Source of the DNA: an uncultured Negativicutes bacterium
GTDB taxonomy: Bacteria > Bacillota > Negativicutes > Acidaminococcales > Acidaminococcaceae
DNA: 24,381 nucleotides
Assembly: GCA_937926555.1 (NCBI GenBank)
Contig: CALAZX010000072.1
Coordinates: 1 to 24,381 of the forward strand
Direction: 5' to 3'
A program made the translations under genes and the position numbers. Shown in pieces: positions 1 through 6,390 of this stretch. Each line of letters opens with the position of its first letter. The first letter of the stretch is position 1. A model generated the notes under the pieces. It saw only the letters and a list, made by a program, of their open reading frames with translations. It did no database searches and was not told where the DNA came from.

Positions 1-71
1 TGATGAAGGCCATCAAGAAGGCCCTGGACCCGAAAACCATCCTGAACCCGGGCAAAATCTTCAATATGTGA
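1..71 (+). CDS. FAD-linked oxidase, C-terminal end only (partial)
   Basis: Only the last 22 residues lie in the window, read in the frame beginning at base 3 and ending in TGA at 69-71. They include ALDP and NPGKIFN, the closing signature of the FAD-linked oxidase C-terminal domain (GlcD / D-lactate dehydrogenase family). The next gene ends almost identically (IKKALDP, NPGKVFN), so two paralogues stand in tandem. The catalytic part is upstream of the window and its substrate cannot be judged. Family call from the tail alone, supported by the neighbour. Confidence 0.75.
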   Translation, partial: MKAIKKALDPKTILNPGKIFNM

Positions 72-232
72 CAGAACGCGGCGGGACGGACGTCCCGGCG
101 GAGGAAGCTTCCCGGACAGGGCTGAGGCTGTCCCGGCAACAGGACGGCAGCGGCCGGCGGAGGTTTCCGCGAGAAGTCTTTTCAACCAAGGTTTCAACAT
201 ATAATCAACTCAGAAAATAGGGAGGTCGTAGC
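72..232 (+). promoter_or_regulatory. Spacer between tandem oxidase genes, possible weak promoter
   Basis: A TATAAT lies at 200-205, but the hexamer 17 bp upstream (177-182, TCTTTT) is a poor -35. GC-rich inverted repeats sit upstream, for example CGGGAC...GTCCCG near 82-97 and GGACAG...CTGTCC near 115-136. There is no T-run, so no clear intrinsic terminator. The second oxidase may be transcribed both from upstream and from this weak site. The ribosome-binding site GGGAGG is about 8 bases before the ATG at 233. Confidence 0.35.
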
Positions 233-1633
233 ATGACAACGTACAACAAGGTAACTCCGGAACTGATCGAGGAACTGAAGAAAGCGCTCGGCGAGGAGAA
301 TGTGAAATTCGATCCCGAGACACTGGACAAATACAAGACCGACGAGGAGACGGACCCCACCTGGCACCATCTGCCGGAAGTGGTTGTCTGGGCAACCAGC
401 ACCGAGGGCGTGGCCGCTGTGATGAAACTGGCCAACAAGTACCTGGTTCCCGTGACTCCGAGAAGCGCCGGCACCAGCGTATCCTGCGGTGCCATCCCTG
501 TGTTCGGCGGCATCGTGCTGTCCCTGGAGAAGATGGACAAGATCCTGGAGATCAACACCGACGCCATGTACATGGTGGTTGAGGCGGGCGCGCGCACCGT
601 GGAGATCCAGCAGAAGGCCAACGAGGCCGGCATGCTGTACGCCGGTGACCCCTGCTCCGCGGAGAGCTGCCTGATCGGCGGCAACATCGCCACCAACGCC
701 GGCGGCAACAAGGCCGTACGGTACGGCACCACCCGCGACCAGATCTACTCCGTGGAAGTTGTCACCCCGGAAGGCGACATCACCACCGTGGGCGCGAGAC
801 TGAAGAAGAAAACCACCGGCTACTGCCTGGAGCAGCTGATCATGGGCAGCGAGGGCACCCTGGGCATCATCACCAAGGCCACCCTGAAGCTGCTGCCGCT
901 GGCTCCCTACAAGATCGACCTGCTGGCCGTGTTCACCGACCTGGACAAGGCCGTGACCCTGGTGCCCAACCTGCTGAAAGCGGGCCTGCAGCCCACCAGC
1001 GTGGAGTTCATGGACAACCAGTTCGTACGCCAGACCGCGAAATACTGCGAGTTTGAGGGCGCTCCCCACAAAGAGGACGGCAACTACCTGATCGTCACCG
1101 TGGAGACCTTCGACGAGAACGAGCTGGACATGAAGATGGAGAAACTGGCCGAGATCTGCGAGGAGTCCGGCGCTGTGGACGTTCTGGAAGCCGACGACCG
1201 CATCTGGAACCTGCGCCGCAACTGCCTGGAATCCACCCGTGAGCTGAGCCTGGTGGCAAGCTCCGACGATATCGTGGTTCCCACCGACAAACTGGCCGAG
1301 TGCATCGAGCATCTGATGGACGTCGCCAAACAGTTCGACTTCAAGATGTTCTGTCTGGCACACGCCGGCGACGGCAACCTGCACTTCCAGCATATGAAGG
1401 GCGACATGAGCGACGAGGCCTGGGAAGAGCAGGAAACCAAGTTCCACGAGATCGCATTCCCCTACGTGTACGGACTGGGCGGCCGCATCTCCGGCGAGCA
1501 CGGCATCGGCGCCAAGAAGCTCTACGCCATGGAGAAATACACCGATCCCGTTGAGCTGAAGATGATGCGCCAGATCAAGAAAGCCCTGGACCCCAACAAC
1601 GTGCTGAATCCGGGCAAAGTTTTCAACGTCTGA
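233..1633 (+). CDS. FAD-binding 2-hydroxyacid oxidase/dehydrogenase, GlcD / D-lactate dehydrogenase type
   Basis: Encodes 466 residues, the usual length for GlcD-like flavoproteins that oxidise D-2-hydroxyacids such as D-lactate or glycolate and pass electrons to a partner. The N-terminal FAD-binding type-4 domain shows PRSAGTSVSCG near residues 77-86, GDPCSAESCLIGGN near 138-151 and NAGGNKAVRYGT near 155-166. The C-terminal FAD-oxidase domain carries HAGDGNLHF at about 377-385 and GEHGIG near 421, then ends in NPGKVF. The start is the ATG at 233 with GGGAGG about 8 bases upstream. It directly follows a paralogue whose tail is at 1-71. No iron-sulphur GlcF-like subunit or electron-transfer flavoprotein gene is visible here, so the electron acceptor is unknown. 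D-lactate dehydrogenase is the likeliest role, but substrate is inferred from family only. Confidence 0.9.
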   Translation: MTTYNKVTPELIEELKKALGEENVKFDPETLDKYKTDEETDPTWHHLPEVVVWATSTEGVAAVMKLANKYLVPVTPRSAGTSVSCGAIPVFGGIVLSLEKMDKILEINTDAMYMVVEAGARTVEIQQKANEAGMLYAGDPCSAESCLIGGNIATNAGGNKAVRYGTTRDQIYSVEVVTPEGDITTVGARLKKKTTGYCLEQLIMGSEGTLGIITKATLKLLPLAPYKIDLLAVFTDLDKAVTLVPNLLKAGLQPTSVEFMDNQFVRQTAKYCEFEGAPHKEDGNYLIVTVETFDENELDMKMEKLAEICEESGAVDVLEADDRIWNLRRNCLESTRELSLVASSDDIVVPTDKLAECIEHLMDVAKQFDFKMFCLAHAGDGNLHFQHMKGDMSDEAWEEQETKFHEIAFPYVYGLGGRISGEHGIGAKKLYAMEKYTDPVELKMMRQIKKALDPNNVLNPGKVFNV

Positions 1634-1730
1634 GAACCTCCTGCGGGAGCAGGTGCGGACCGGCACCTTGCAGGAATGGCGCTCCGTAGGACCGCCTGAC
1701 AGACAAGCGTGAAAGAAATACCGGGAAGAA

Positions 1731-1758
1731 TCCTCCTGCCGGCATGCCGGCGGGAGGG
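1731..1758 (+). promoter_or_regulatory. Perfectly paired hairpin over a potential ribosome-binding site
   Basis: Bases 1731-1758 form a near-perfect palindrome, CCTCCTGCCGGC facing GCCGGCGGGAGG about the centre at 1744/1745, with only G-T wobbles as irregularities. The right arm contains the GGGAGG that would serve an ATG at 1769. There is no T-run, so it is not an intrinsic terminator. It could stabilise the upstream mRNA end or mask the first start of the universal stress protein. Pairing is seen; function is inference. Confidence 0.5.
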
Positions 1759-1786
1759 GGACGCCCGAATGACGAAAGGAACCTTT

Positions 1787-2623
1787 ATGTTTACCAAAGT
1801 GATGTTGGCCATGGATCTGTCCGAACATACGGACGACATGCTGGACGCGTTCTACAGTCTCTGTCCCGATCCGGAGACGGAGGCGTATATCCTCCATGTG
1901 GTGGAGACCGCGGAGGAGGCGGATCCTGCCGGCAGCTATTACAAGAAGACACACAGCCGGCTGCGCAGCTACGCCACCGATATCCGCAACGCGGGATATG
2001 ACAAGGTGGAGGTGGTCTGGCAGAAAGAACGGGATGTCCTCCGGGGCATCATCCGGGCGGTGGACAAGTACGACGTGGATCTTCTCATCATGGTATCCCA
2101 CGGCAAGGGACTGCTGGAGAGCACCATCTCCGGAAGCAACACCTTCAACGCGGTGCGGGCGGTTGACATCCCCACGCTGATCGTGAAGGAGACGGAGAAG
2201 GAGTCCGATTATCTCCGCCGTGTGCTGCTGCCGACAGATTTCTCCCGGAAATCCCTGCTGGGACTGGATTTTCTCCGGAGCATGCGGGAACATGTGGGAG
2301 AGGTGGTATTCGTCCATGTGGTGGAACGGTTCCGCAGCGAGGACCAGCTGCGGGAGCAGAAGGAAGTGGCCGAGGATATGCTCCAGGAGCTGAAGGGCGA
2401 GATGCGCGATTTCGGCATCAACTCCCGCTATATCATCTCCACCGGCGTGGCCTCCCGCGAGATCTGCCGTATCGCCAAAGAGGAGGACTGCAGCCTGATC
2501 TTCACCTCGAAGACCGGCGCCGGCCTGGTGAAAGGCCTGCTCATGGGAAGCACGGCGCAGAACATCGCGCTGAACTCGGAACGGTCCCTGATGGTGACTC
2601 CCAAGTATGACAACGACGACTGA
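1787..2623 (+). CDS. Universal stress protein with two tandem UspA domains
   Basis: The protein has 278 residues from the ATG at 1787, which gives the typical Usp opening MFTKVMLAMDLS and has GAAAGGA six bases upstream. It contains two successive Usp folds (roughly residues 1-140 and 145-278). Domain 1 ends with HGKGLLESTISGSN and IPTLIVK, close to the ATP-binding Gly-rich loop of MJ0577-type Usps. Domain 2 ends with SKTGAGLVKGLLMGSTAQN and SLMVTPK, so nucleotide binding is plausible for both. An in-frame ATG at 1769 with GGGAGG upstream would add MTKGTF; that ribosome site lies in the hairpin 1731-1758. No promoter is apparent between this gene and the oxidase, so co-transcription is likely. 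Usp proteins act in general stress and energy-limitation responses; the specific role is not predictable. Confidence 0.88.
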   Translation: MFTKVMLAMDLSEHTDDMLDAFYSLCPDPETEAYILHVVETAEEADPAGSYYKKTHSRLRSYATDIRNAGYDKVEVVWQKERDVLRGIIRAVDKYDVDLLIMVSHGKGLLESTISGSNTFNAVRAVDIPTLIVKETEKESDYLRRVLLPTDFSRKSLLGLDFLRSMREHVGEVVFVHVVERFRSEDQLREQKEVAEDMLQELKGEMRDFGINSRYIISTGVASREICRIAKEEDCSLIFTSKTGAGLVKGLLMGSTAQNIALNSERSLMVTPKYDNDD

Positions 2624-2640
2624 CCGGGTATAAGGAACAG

Positions 2641-2768
2641 GACGACAATGTCCGGAAGGCTGTCATAAATATGACAACGGCATCCGGAAAGCTGTCATGG
2701 ATATGACGATGATGTCCGGCAGGCTGTCGTTACGGTGACAGAGGCGTCCGGCAGGCCGTCATGAAAAA
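2641..2768. repeat. Four imperfect 32-bp tandem repeats
   Basis: Units are 2641-2672, 2673-2704, 2705-2736 and 2737-2768. Each starts with GAC, has TCCGG at its centre and GCTGTC or GCCGTC about 10 bases later. Unit 2 contains the arms ATGACA (2671-2676) and TGTCAT flanking a TCCGGA core, and the other units keep weaker versions of this dyad. There are no spacers between units, so this is not a CRISPR array. The array lies between the stress-protein stop codon and the tRNA-Ser promoter and could be a multi-site operator or a simple minisatellite. Confidence 0.8.
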
Positions 2769-2794
2769 GTATGGAATATTTGTGTAAAAACAGC

Positions 2795-2823
2795 TTGACA
2801 TAAACGGGAATACTCCGTATAAT
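2795..2823 (+). promoter_or_regulatory. Consensus sigma-A promoter for tRNA-Ser
   Basis: TTGACA at 2795-2800, a 17-bp spacer and TATAAT at 2818-2823 match the housekeeping sigma consensus exactly. Transcription should start near 2830, about 53 bases before the tRNA. A perfect match suits stable-RNA expression. Confidence 0.93.
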
Positions 2824-2825
2824 AC

Positions 2826-2853
2826 TATACGTGGCTGAGAACAGCCACGTATA
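2826..2853 (+). other. 12-bp hairpin at the start of the tRNA-Ser transcript
   Basis: TATACGTGGCTG (2826-2837) and CAGCCACGTATA (2842-2853) pair perfectly around an AGAA loop. The left arm begins just after the -10 box and overlaps the expected start site, so the precursor RNA would begin with or inside this stem. It is followed by AAATTTTAT rather than a strong T-run. It may be a precursor-tRNA leader structure or an operator dyad. Confidence 0.7.
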
Positions 2854-2882
2854 CAAATTTTATAGCATAGTTTGATTCAACC

Positions 2883-2972
2883 GGAGAGATGACCGAGCGG
2901 TTGAAGGTGCACGCCTGGAAAGCGTGTGTACGGTAACCCGTACCGAGGGTTCGAATCCCTCTCTCTCCGCCA
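2883..2972 (+). tRNA. tRNA-Ser (anticodon GGA)
   Basis: This 90-base class II tRNA has the acceptor pair GGAGAGA (2883-2889) and TCTCTCC (2962-2968), discriminator G and an encoded CCA (2970-2972). The anticodon stem CACGC/GCGTG closes a CTGGAAA loop with anticodon GGA at 2917-2919, reading UCC and UCU. A long variable arm (GTACGG...CCGTAC type) is present, as expected for serine tRNAs. The T loop reads GGGTTCGAATCCC. It lies directly upstream of the SRP RNA and dnaX, as in Bacillus. Confidence 0.97.
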
Positions 2973-2974
2973 TT

Positions 2975-3003
2975 TAAAAAAATACCGCTTCAGCGGTTTT
3001 TTT
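2975..3003 (+). terminator. Intrinsic terminator after tRNA-Ser
   Basis: ACCGCT (2984-2989) and AGCGGT (2992-2997) form a short stem extended by A-T pairs, followed by seven T residues at 2997-3003. Confidence 0.9.
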
Positions 3004-3020
3004 AATATTGTGGGTTTTTC

Positions 3021-3144
3021 TGTAGGGCCGTAGTTTGCAGGTCCCGCGCAATAGGAGCCTGTGAACCGTGTCAGGTCCGGAAGGAAGCAGCACTAAGCAG
3101 ATACTTCTATGTGCCGCGGGGGTGCCTGCGGCTGCGGTCCTACA
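3021..3144 (+). ncRNA. ffs: Signal recognition particle RNA, small bacterial type (4.5S-like)
   Basis: The distal hairpin carries the invariant SRP segments TCAGGTCCGGAAGGAAG and CAGCAC at about 3071-3093, which bind the Ffh M domain. The ends close a long helix: TGTAGGGCCGTAG at 3021-3033 pairs with CTGCGGTCCTACA at 3132-3144. The length of about 124 bases fits a small SRP RNA without the Alu domain. It starts only 18 bases after the tRNA terminator and has no convincing promoter of its own, so read-through from tRNA-Ser is possible. With Ffh it targets nascent membrane and secreted proteins to FtsY and SecYEG. Ends are judged from pairing and are accurate to a few bases. Confidence 0.93.
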
Positions 3145-3155
3145 GGGAAACCACG

Positions 3156-3184
3156 GCAGTCCGCCGAGGCGGGCTGCTTTTTTT
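3156..3184 (+). terminator. Intrinsic terminator of the SRP RNA
   Basis: GCAGTCCGCC and GGCGGGCTGC pair around a GA turn with one wobble, followed by seven T residues at 3178-3184. Confidence 0.92.
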
Positions 3185-3315
3185 ATGCCTCCGCCCGGAA
3201 ACTGGCGGTCCGGTGCGGATGGGAGCGGGGGCCGGATCTGTCGCAAGGCGCGGATGGGAGCGGAATCTTTTCAGGAGAGCCGCTGGCAGGGAATTCTGTC
3301 TGCCTCCGTACCAAG
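3185..3315. other. Spacer with a 14-bp direct repeat
   Basis: No gene is visible. GCGGATGGGAGCGG occurs at 3215-3228 and again at 3250-3263, 35 bp apart. I see no other structure and assign no function. Confidence 0.5.
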
Positions 3316-3344
3316 TTGTTATTTAGCCGTATTTTTTATATAAT
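3316..3344 (+). promoter_or_regulatory. Promoter of the dnaX operon
   Basis: TTGTTA at 3316-3321, a 17-bp AT-rich spacer and TATAAT at 3339-3344. The expected start is near 3351, giving a leader of about 250 bases before dnaX. Confidence 0.85.
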
Positions 3345-3357
3345 AAGTACATGGCAT

Positions 3358-3399
3358 CCGGGCATGATGTATTTAATGTAGAATGTCCCGGTATTTTTT
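3358..3399 (+). terminator. Terminator-like hairpin in the dnaX leader (possible attenuator)
   Basis: CCGGGCAT (3358-3365) pairs with ATGTCCCGG (3383-3391) with one bulged T, followed by TATTTTTT at 3392-3399. It starts only about 7 bases after the predicted transcription start. The remaining leader to 3599 holds a short CCGCC/GGCGG hairpin near 3409-3423 and no recognised riboswitch. Confidence 0.5.
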
Positions 3400-3599
3400 G
3401 TGTTTCACCGCCTCCTTGGCGGAAGATAGATGTGAGAACGGAGCCGGACCCGGTGACGATGACGGGACCGCGGCCGGCGAACCGGGGCGGACCTGCTGAC
3501 GATGCGGGGCTGCATCCGGAGGAAAGAGGCCGGAGACCGTGAGGATGCGGTCTGCGGCAGATAGAAGCAGAACGGACGAGAGAACAAAGGAGTGCAGGA

Positions 3600-5852
3600 A
3601 TGGCTTATCAGACATTGTATTTGCGTTGGCGACCCGCCGGATTCGACACCCTGGTGGGGCAGGAGCCGGTGAAGACGGCTCTGCGTAATGCGCTGGAGAC
3701 AGGACGTATCGCCCATGCGTATCTCTTCACGGGACCCAGAGGTACCGGCAAGACCACCACGGCCCGTATTTTCGCGAAGGCGCTGAACTGTGAGCACGGT
3801 CCCACAGCGGACCCCTGCGGCACCTGCCTCAACTGCACCCAGATCGCGGAAGGGTCCGCTATGGACGTCCAGGAGCTGGACGCGGCCTCCAACCGCGGTG
3901 TGGAGGATATCAAGAACCTGAACAAGAACGCGGATTTCGCTCCGGTGAACTGCCGCTACAAAGTATATATCATCGACGAGGCCCATATGCTGACCACGGA
4001 GGCCTGCAACGCGCTGCTGAAGACGCTGGAGGAGCCCCCGGAGCATGTGGTGTTCATCCTGGCCACCACGGAGCCCCACAAGATCCTGCCCACCATCCAT
4101 TCCCGCTGTCAGCGGTTCGATTTCCATCCCATCACCCGGGAGGAGATCACCGCCCATCTGCGGAAAGTGGCGGACGGCAGTGACATCCCCGCGGAAGACA
4201 GCGCCCTGGACCTGATCGCCGCCGTTTCCGAAGGCGGCATGCGCGACGCGCTGAGCCTGCTGGAGCAGTGCGGGGTCATGGCGGACCGGGTCACCGAGGA
4301 GACCGTGCGGCAGGTCCGCGGCATCGTGGGCCGTGAGATCCTGCGGAAACTGGTGGGCGCCATCGGGCAGCGGAACGTGGCGGAATGCCTGACCATCCTG
4401 GACGACCTGGTGATGCAGGGCAAGGACTACAACCAGATTCTGCTGGAGCTGTCCCTGTACTTCCGCTCCCTGCTGCTGTTCAAGGCGGTTTCGGAGTACC
4501 AGCCCATCTATGTGGTGGACACCGCCGAGGGGCTGCAGGAGATGTCCCCCCATTTCGGGGGCGAGCGCCTCATGGAGGCCCAGGAGATCATCCACAACAC
4601 ACTGACAGAACTGAGGAACACCTCCCGCAGCCGTATCGCCGTGGAGATGTGTCTCTACGACCTGTGCCGGGAAGGGGGCCGCACCGTGCGGGCCCTGGCG
4701 GCACGGGTGGAGGAGCTGGAACGGCAGCTGGCCGCCCTCACCTCCGGGCAGGTGGCGATTCCCACAGGGAACGTGACTGCCGCACCGGCACAGCCGGTAC
4801 AGACCGCGGCACCTGCCGCACGTCCGGCACAGATTGCACCCGCGGCGCCTGTGCAGCAGACGCAGTCCGCACAGCCCGCGCCCCGTACTCCGGCAGCGCA
4901 GCCCGCACAACCGGCACAGCAGCAGATGCAGCCGGCCGCTCCCGCGGCTCCGGCATCCCCGGCGCAGACTCCGCGGAAACCGGCAACACAGCCGCCCCGC
5001 AGACAGGAGCCGCCGAAGACGGCTTCCGGCGGGCAGACCGCTCCGCGGACAGCCCCCGGGGCTACGGCGCCGGTTCCGGCCTATACTCCTTACGGCGGTG
5101 ACTGGGCGGACGGCGACGAGCTGTGGAACAAGGCCCTGAACCTGCTCCGGCAGGAGAAGAAGATGTCGGTGGCGTCTTGCGCCAACACGGGACAGGTTCT
5201 CTCTTTCGAGAATCACGAGCTAGTGGTGGGCTTCAAGAGCGACTTCTTCAGCGACCGGATGAACCGGGACGATTACCGGAAGCTGGTGGAGGAGGCCATG
5301 CTGCGCCTCTCCCGCATCTCTGTCCGGTTGAAATGCGTGGTGGGGAGTCTGAAGCAAGGCGTCTCCCTCACCAACAAACCCCGGGTGAAAGCCCCGTCCG
5401 CTCCGGCCCGTCCGCAGACACAGCGCCCGGCGGCACGGCAGCAGAACCCCCGCATGGCGGCACAGCAGAGACCGGCGGCGCAGCAGAACACCGCGCCGGT
5501 GCAGAATGCGCAGCGTCCCGCCGCGCCTCAGGCGAAACCGGCGGCAGCGCAGAACATGCAGCGCCCTGCGACTCCCCAGGTGAAACCGGCGGCAGTGCAG
5601 AACATGCAGCGTCCCGCCGCGCCCCAGGCGAAACCGGCGGCAGCCCGGAGACCGGCACCGCCGGTGGAACCGGAGAATCCTTTCGAGCCGCCGCTGCCTC
5701 CCGTTCCGGACGACAGCATGGAACCGGTGGAGAGCGTGGAGGAGAACATGGCTCCTGACGAGCTGCCGGAACCGGTGATCGACGGGGAGAAACTGTCGGA
5801 ATCCACGCGGAAGGCGCTGAAGATGTTCGGCGGCAAGCTGGAGAAAGTCTGA
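3600..5852 (+). CDS. dnaX: DNA polymerase III subunit gamma/tau
   Basis: The clamp-loader ATPase, 750 residues, starts at the ATG at 3600 with AAAGGAG seven bases upstream. Walker A GPRGTGKT is at residues 45-52, the zinc module uses Cys64, Cys73, Cys76 and Cys79, and Walker B VYIIDEAH is at 122-129. The SRC arginine-finger segment (HSRCQRFDF) follows near residue 170. After about residue 385 comes a long Ala/Pro/Gln-rich linker, then a conserved globular segment (DELWNKALNLLRQ to VVGSLKQGV, about 500-600), then a second low-complexity tract with three 16-residue repeats. It loads the beta clamp and tethers polymerase cores at the fork. It heads the operon with ybaB, recR and bofA. No A-rich slippery heptamer of the E. 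coli or Thermus kind was seen, so a frameshifted gamma product is not supported. Confidence 0.97.
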   Translation: MAYQTLYLRWRPAGFDTLVGQEPVKTALRNALETGRIAHAYLFTGPRGTGKTTTARIFAKALNCEHGPTADPCGTCLNCTQIAEGSAMDVQELDAASNRGVEDIKNLNKNADFAPVNCRYKVYIIDEAHMLTTEACNALLKTLEEPPEHVVFILATTEPHKILPTIHSRCQRFDFHPITREEITAHLRKVADGSDIPAEDSALDLIAAVSEGGMRDALSLLEQCGVMADRVTEETVRQVRGIVGREILRKLVGAIGQRNVAECLTILDDLVMQGKDYNQILLELSLYFRSLLLFKAVSEYQPIYVVDTAEGLQEMSPHFGGERLMEAQEIIHNTLTELRNTSRSRIAVEMCLYDLCREGGRTVRALAARVEELERQLAALTSGQVAIPTGNVTAAPAQPVQTAAPAARPAQIAPAAPVQQTQSAQPAPRTPAAQPAQPAQQQMQPAAPAAPASPAQTPRKPATQPPRRQEPPKTASGGQTAPRTAPGATAPVPAYTPYGGDWADGDELWNKALNLLRQEKKMSVASCANTGQVLSFENHELVVGFKSDFFSDRMNRDDYRKLVEEAMLRLSRISVRLKCVVGSLKQGVSLTNKPRVKAPSAPARPQTQRPAARQQNPRMAAQQRPAAQQNTAPVQNAQRPAAPQAKPAAAQNMQRPATPQVKPAAVQNMQRPAAPQAKPAAARRPAPPVEPENPFEPPLPPVPDDSMEPVESVEENMAPDELPEPVIDGEKLSESTRKALKMFGGKLEKV
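5502..5645 (+). repeat. Three 48-bp tandem repeats inside dnaX
   Basis: Units 5502-5549, 5550-5597 and 5598-5645 each encode 16 residues of the pattern QNxQRPAxPQxKPAAx. They are nearly identical at DNA level and lie in the second Ala/Pro/Gln-rich linker. Copy number should be prone to slippage without breaking the frame. Confidence 0.9.
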
Positions 5853-5900
5853 GAGGAACCGGCAGGGGGAAGCTGACACAGATTTGTCAGAAGGAAGGAC

Positions 5901-5929
5901 TGGTCAATTTCCCCCTCGCCTGTTAAAAT
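5901..5929 (+). promoter_or_regulatory. Possible internal promoter before ybaB
   Basis: TGGTCA at 5901-5906, a 17-bp spacer and TAAAAT at 5924-5929. A small dyad, CTGACA (5873-5878) and TGTCAG (5885-5890), lies just upstream. The leader to ybaB contains GC hairpins at about 5961-5975 and 6006-6019. It would give ybaB-recR expression separate from dnaX. Confidence 0.5.
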
Positions 5930-6044
5930 AGAAGGGAAATCCATTCCGCTTCCACGGAAGCGCCGGTTCGCGGCGAAACGGGAATGCGGATTGATACATG
6001 AACAACCGCCTGCGGGCGGAAGAATCTTAAGGAGGAACAAGAAG

Positions 6045-6389
6045 ATGAAAGGTATGAAATTTCCGGGAATGGGCGGTTTAGGCAACATGCAGGGCATGCT
6101 GCAGAAAGTACAGAAGATGCAGGCTGATATGCAGAAGGCACAGGCCGACCTGCAGTCCCGCACCTTTGAGACCACCGCGGGCGGCGGTGCCGTGAAAGTG
6201 AAAGTCACCGGCAAGAAAGAGCTGGTTGGACTGACCATCGATCCCCAGGTTGTGGACCCGGAGGACGTGGAGATGCTGCAGGACCTGATCATGGCCGCTA
6301 TCAACGAGGGTATGCGCCAGGTTGACACTGTCAGCGAGGAAGAGATGAACAAGATCACCGGCGGGATGAAGATTCCGGGAATGATGTAA
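6045..6389 (+). CDS. ybaB: YbaB/EbfC family nucleoid-associated protein
   Basis: The 114-residue product starts at the ATG at 6045, which has AAGGAGG nine bases upstream; an earlier in-frame ATG at 5991 lacks a good site and would add an atypical tail. Family features are the Met/Gly-rich opening GMGGLGNMQGMLQKVQKMQ, the central TAGGGAVKVKVTGKKELVG and the acidic helix near VVDPEDVEMLQDLI. Members form dimers that bind DNA and accompany recR in most bacteria. It lies between dnaX and recR, with one base between its TAA and the recR ATG, so translation is probably coupled. The exact role (nucleoid organisation, recombination support) is not known from sequence. Confidence 0.95.
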   Translation: MKGMKFPGMGGLGNMQGMLQKVQKMQADMQKAQADLQSRTFETTAGGGAVKVKVTGKKELVGLTIDPQVVDPEDVEMLQDLIMAAINEGMRQVDTVSEEEMNKITGGMKIPGMM

Positions 6390-6390
6390 T

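Noticed and set aside
194..2317. Long open frame on the minus strand opposite the oxidase and stress protein
   Set aside because: It is antisense to two clear genes, has His/Gln/Val-rich composition typical of mirrored GC-rich codons, and shows no domain or ribosome site.
2641..2768. CRISPR array
   Set aside because: Units are contiguous 32-bp imperfect repeats with no unique spacers, and no cas genes are present.
3185..3343. Small open frames over the SRP RNA and its downstream spacer
   Set aside because: They overlap a structural RNA and its terminator and have no ribosome site or homology.
3405..5216. Long minus-strand frame opposite dnaX
   Set aside because: Arg/Gly/Leu-rich antisense shadow of a well-supported dnaX; no recognisable motif.
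3600..5852. Programmed frameshift in dnaX producing a gamma form
   Set aside because: No A-rich slippery run like those of E. coli or Thermus with a following hairpin was found in the expected region.
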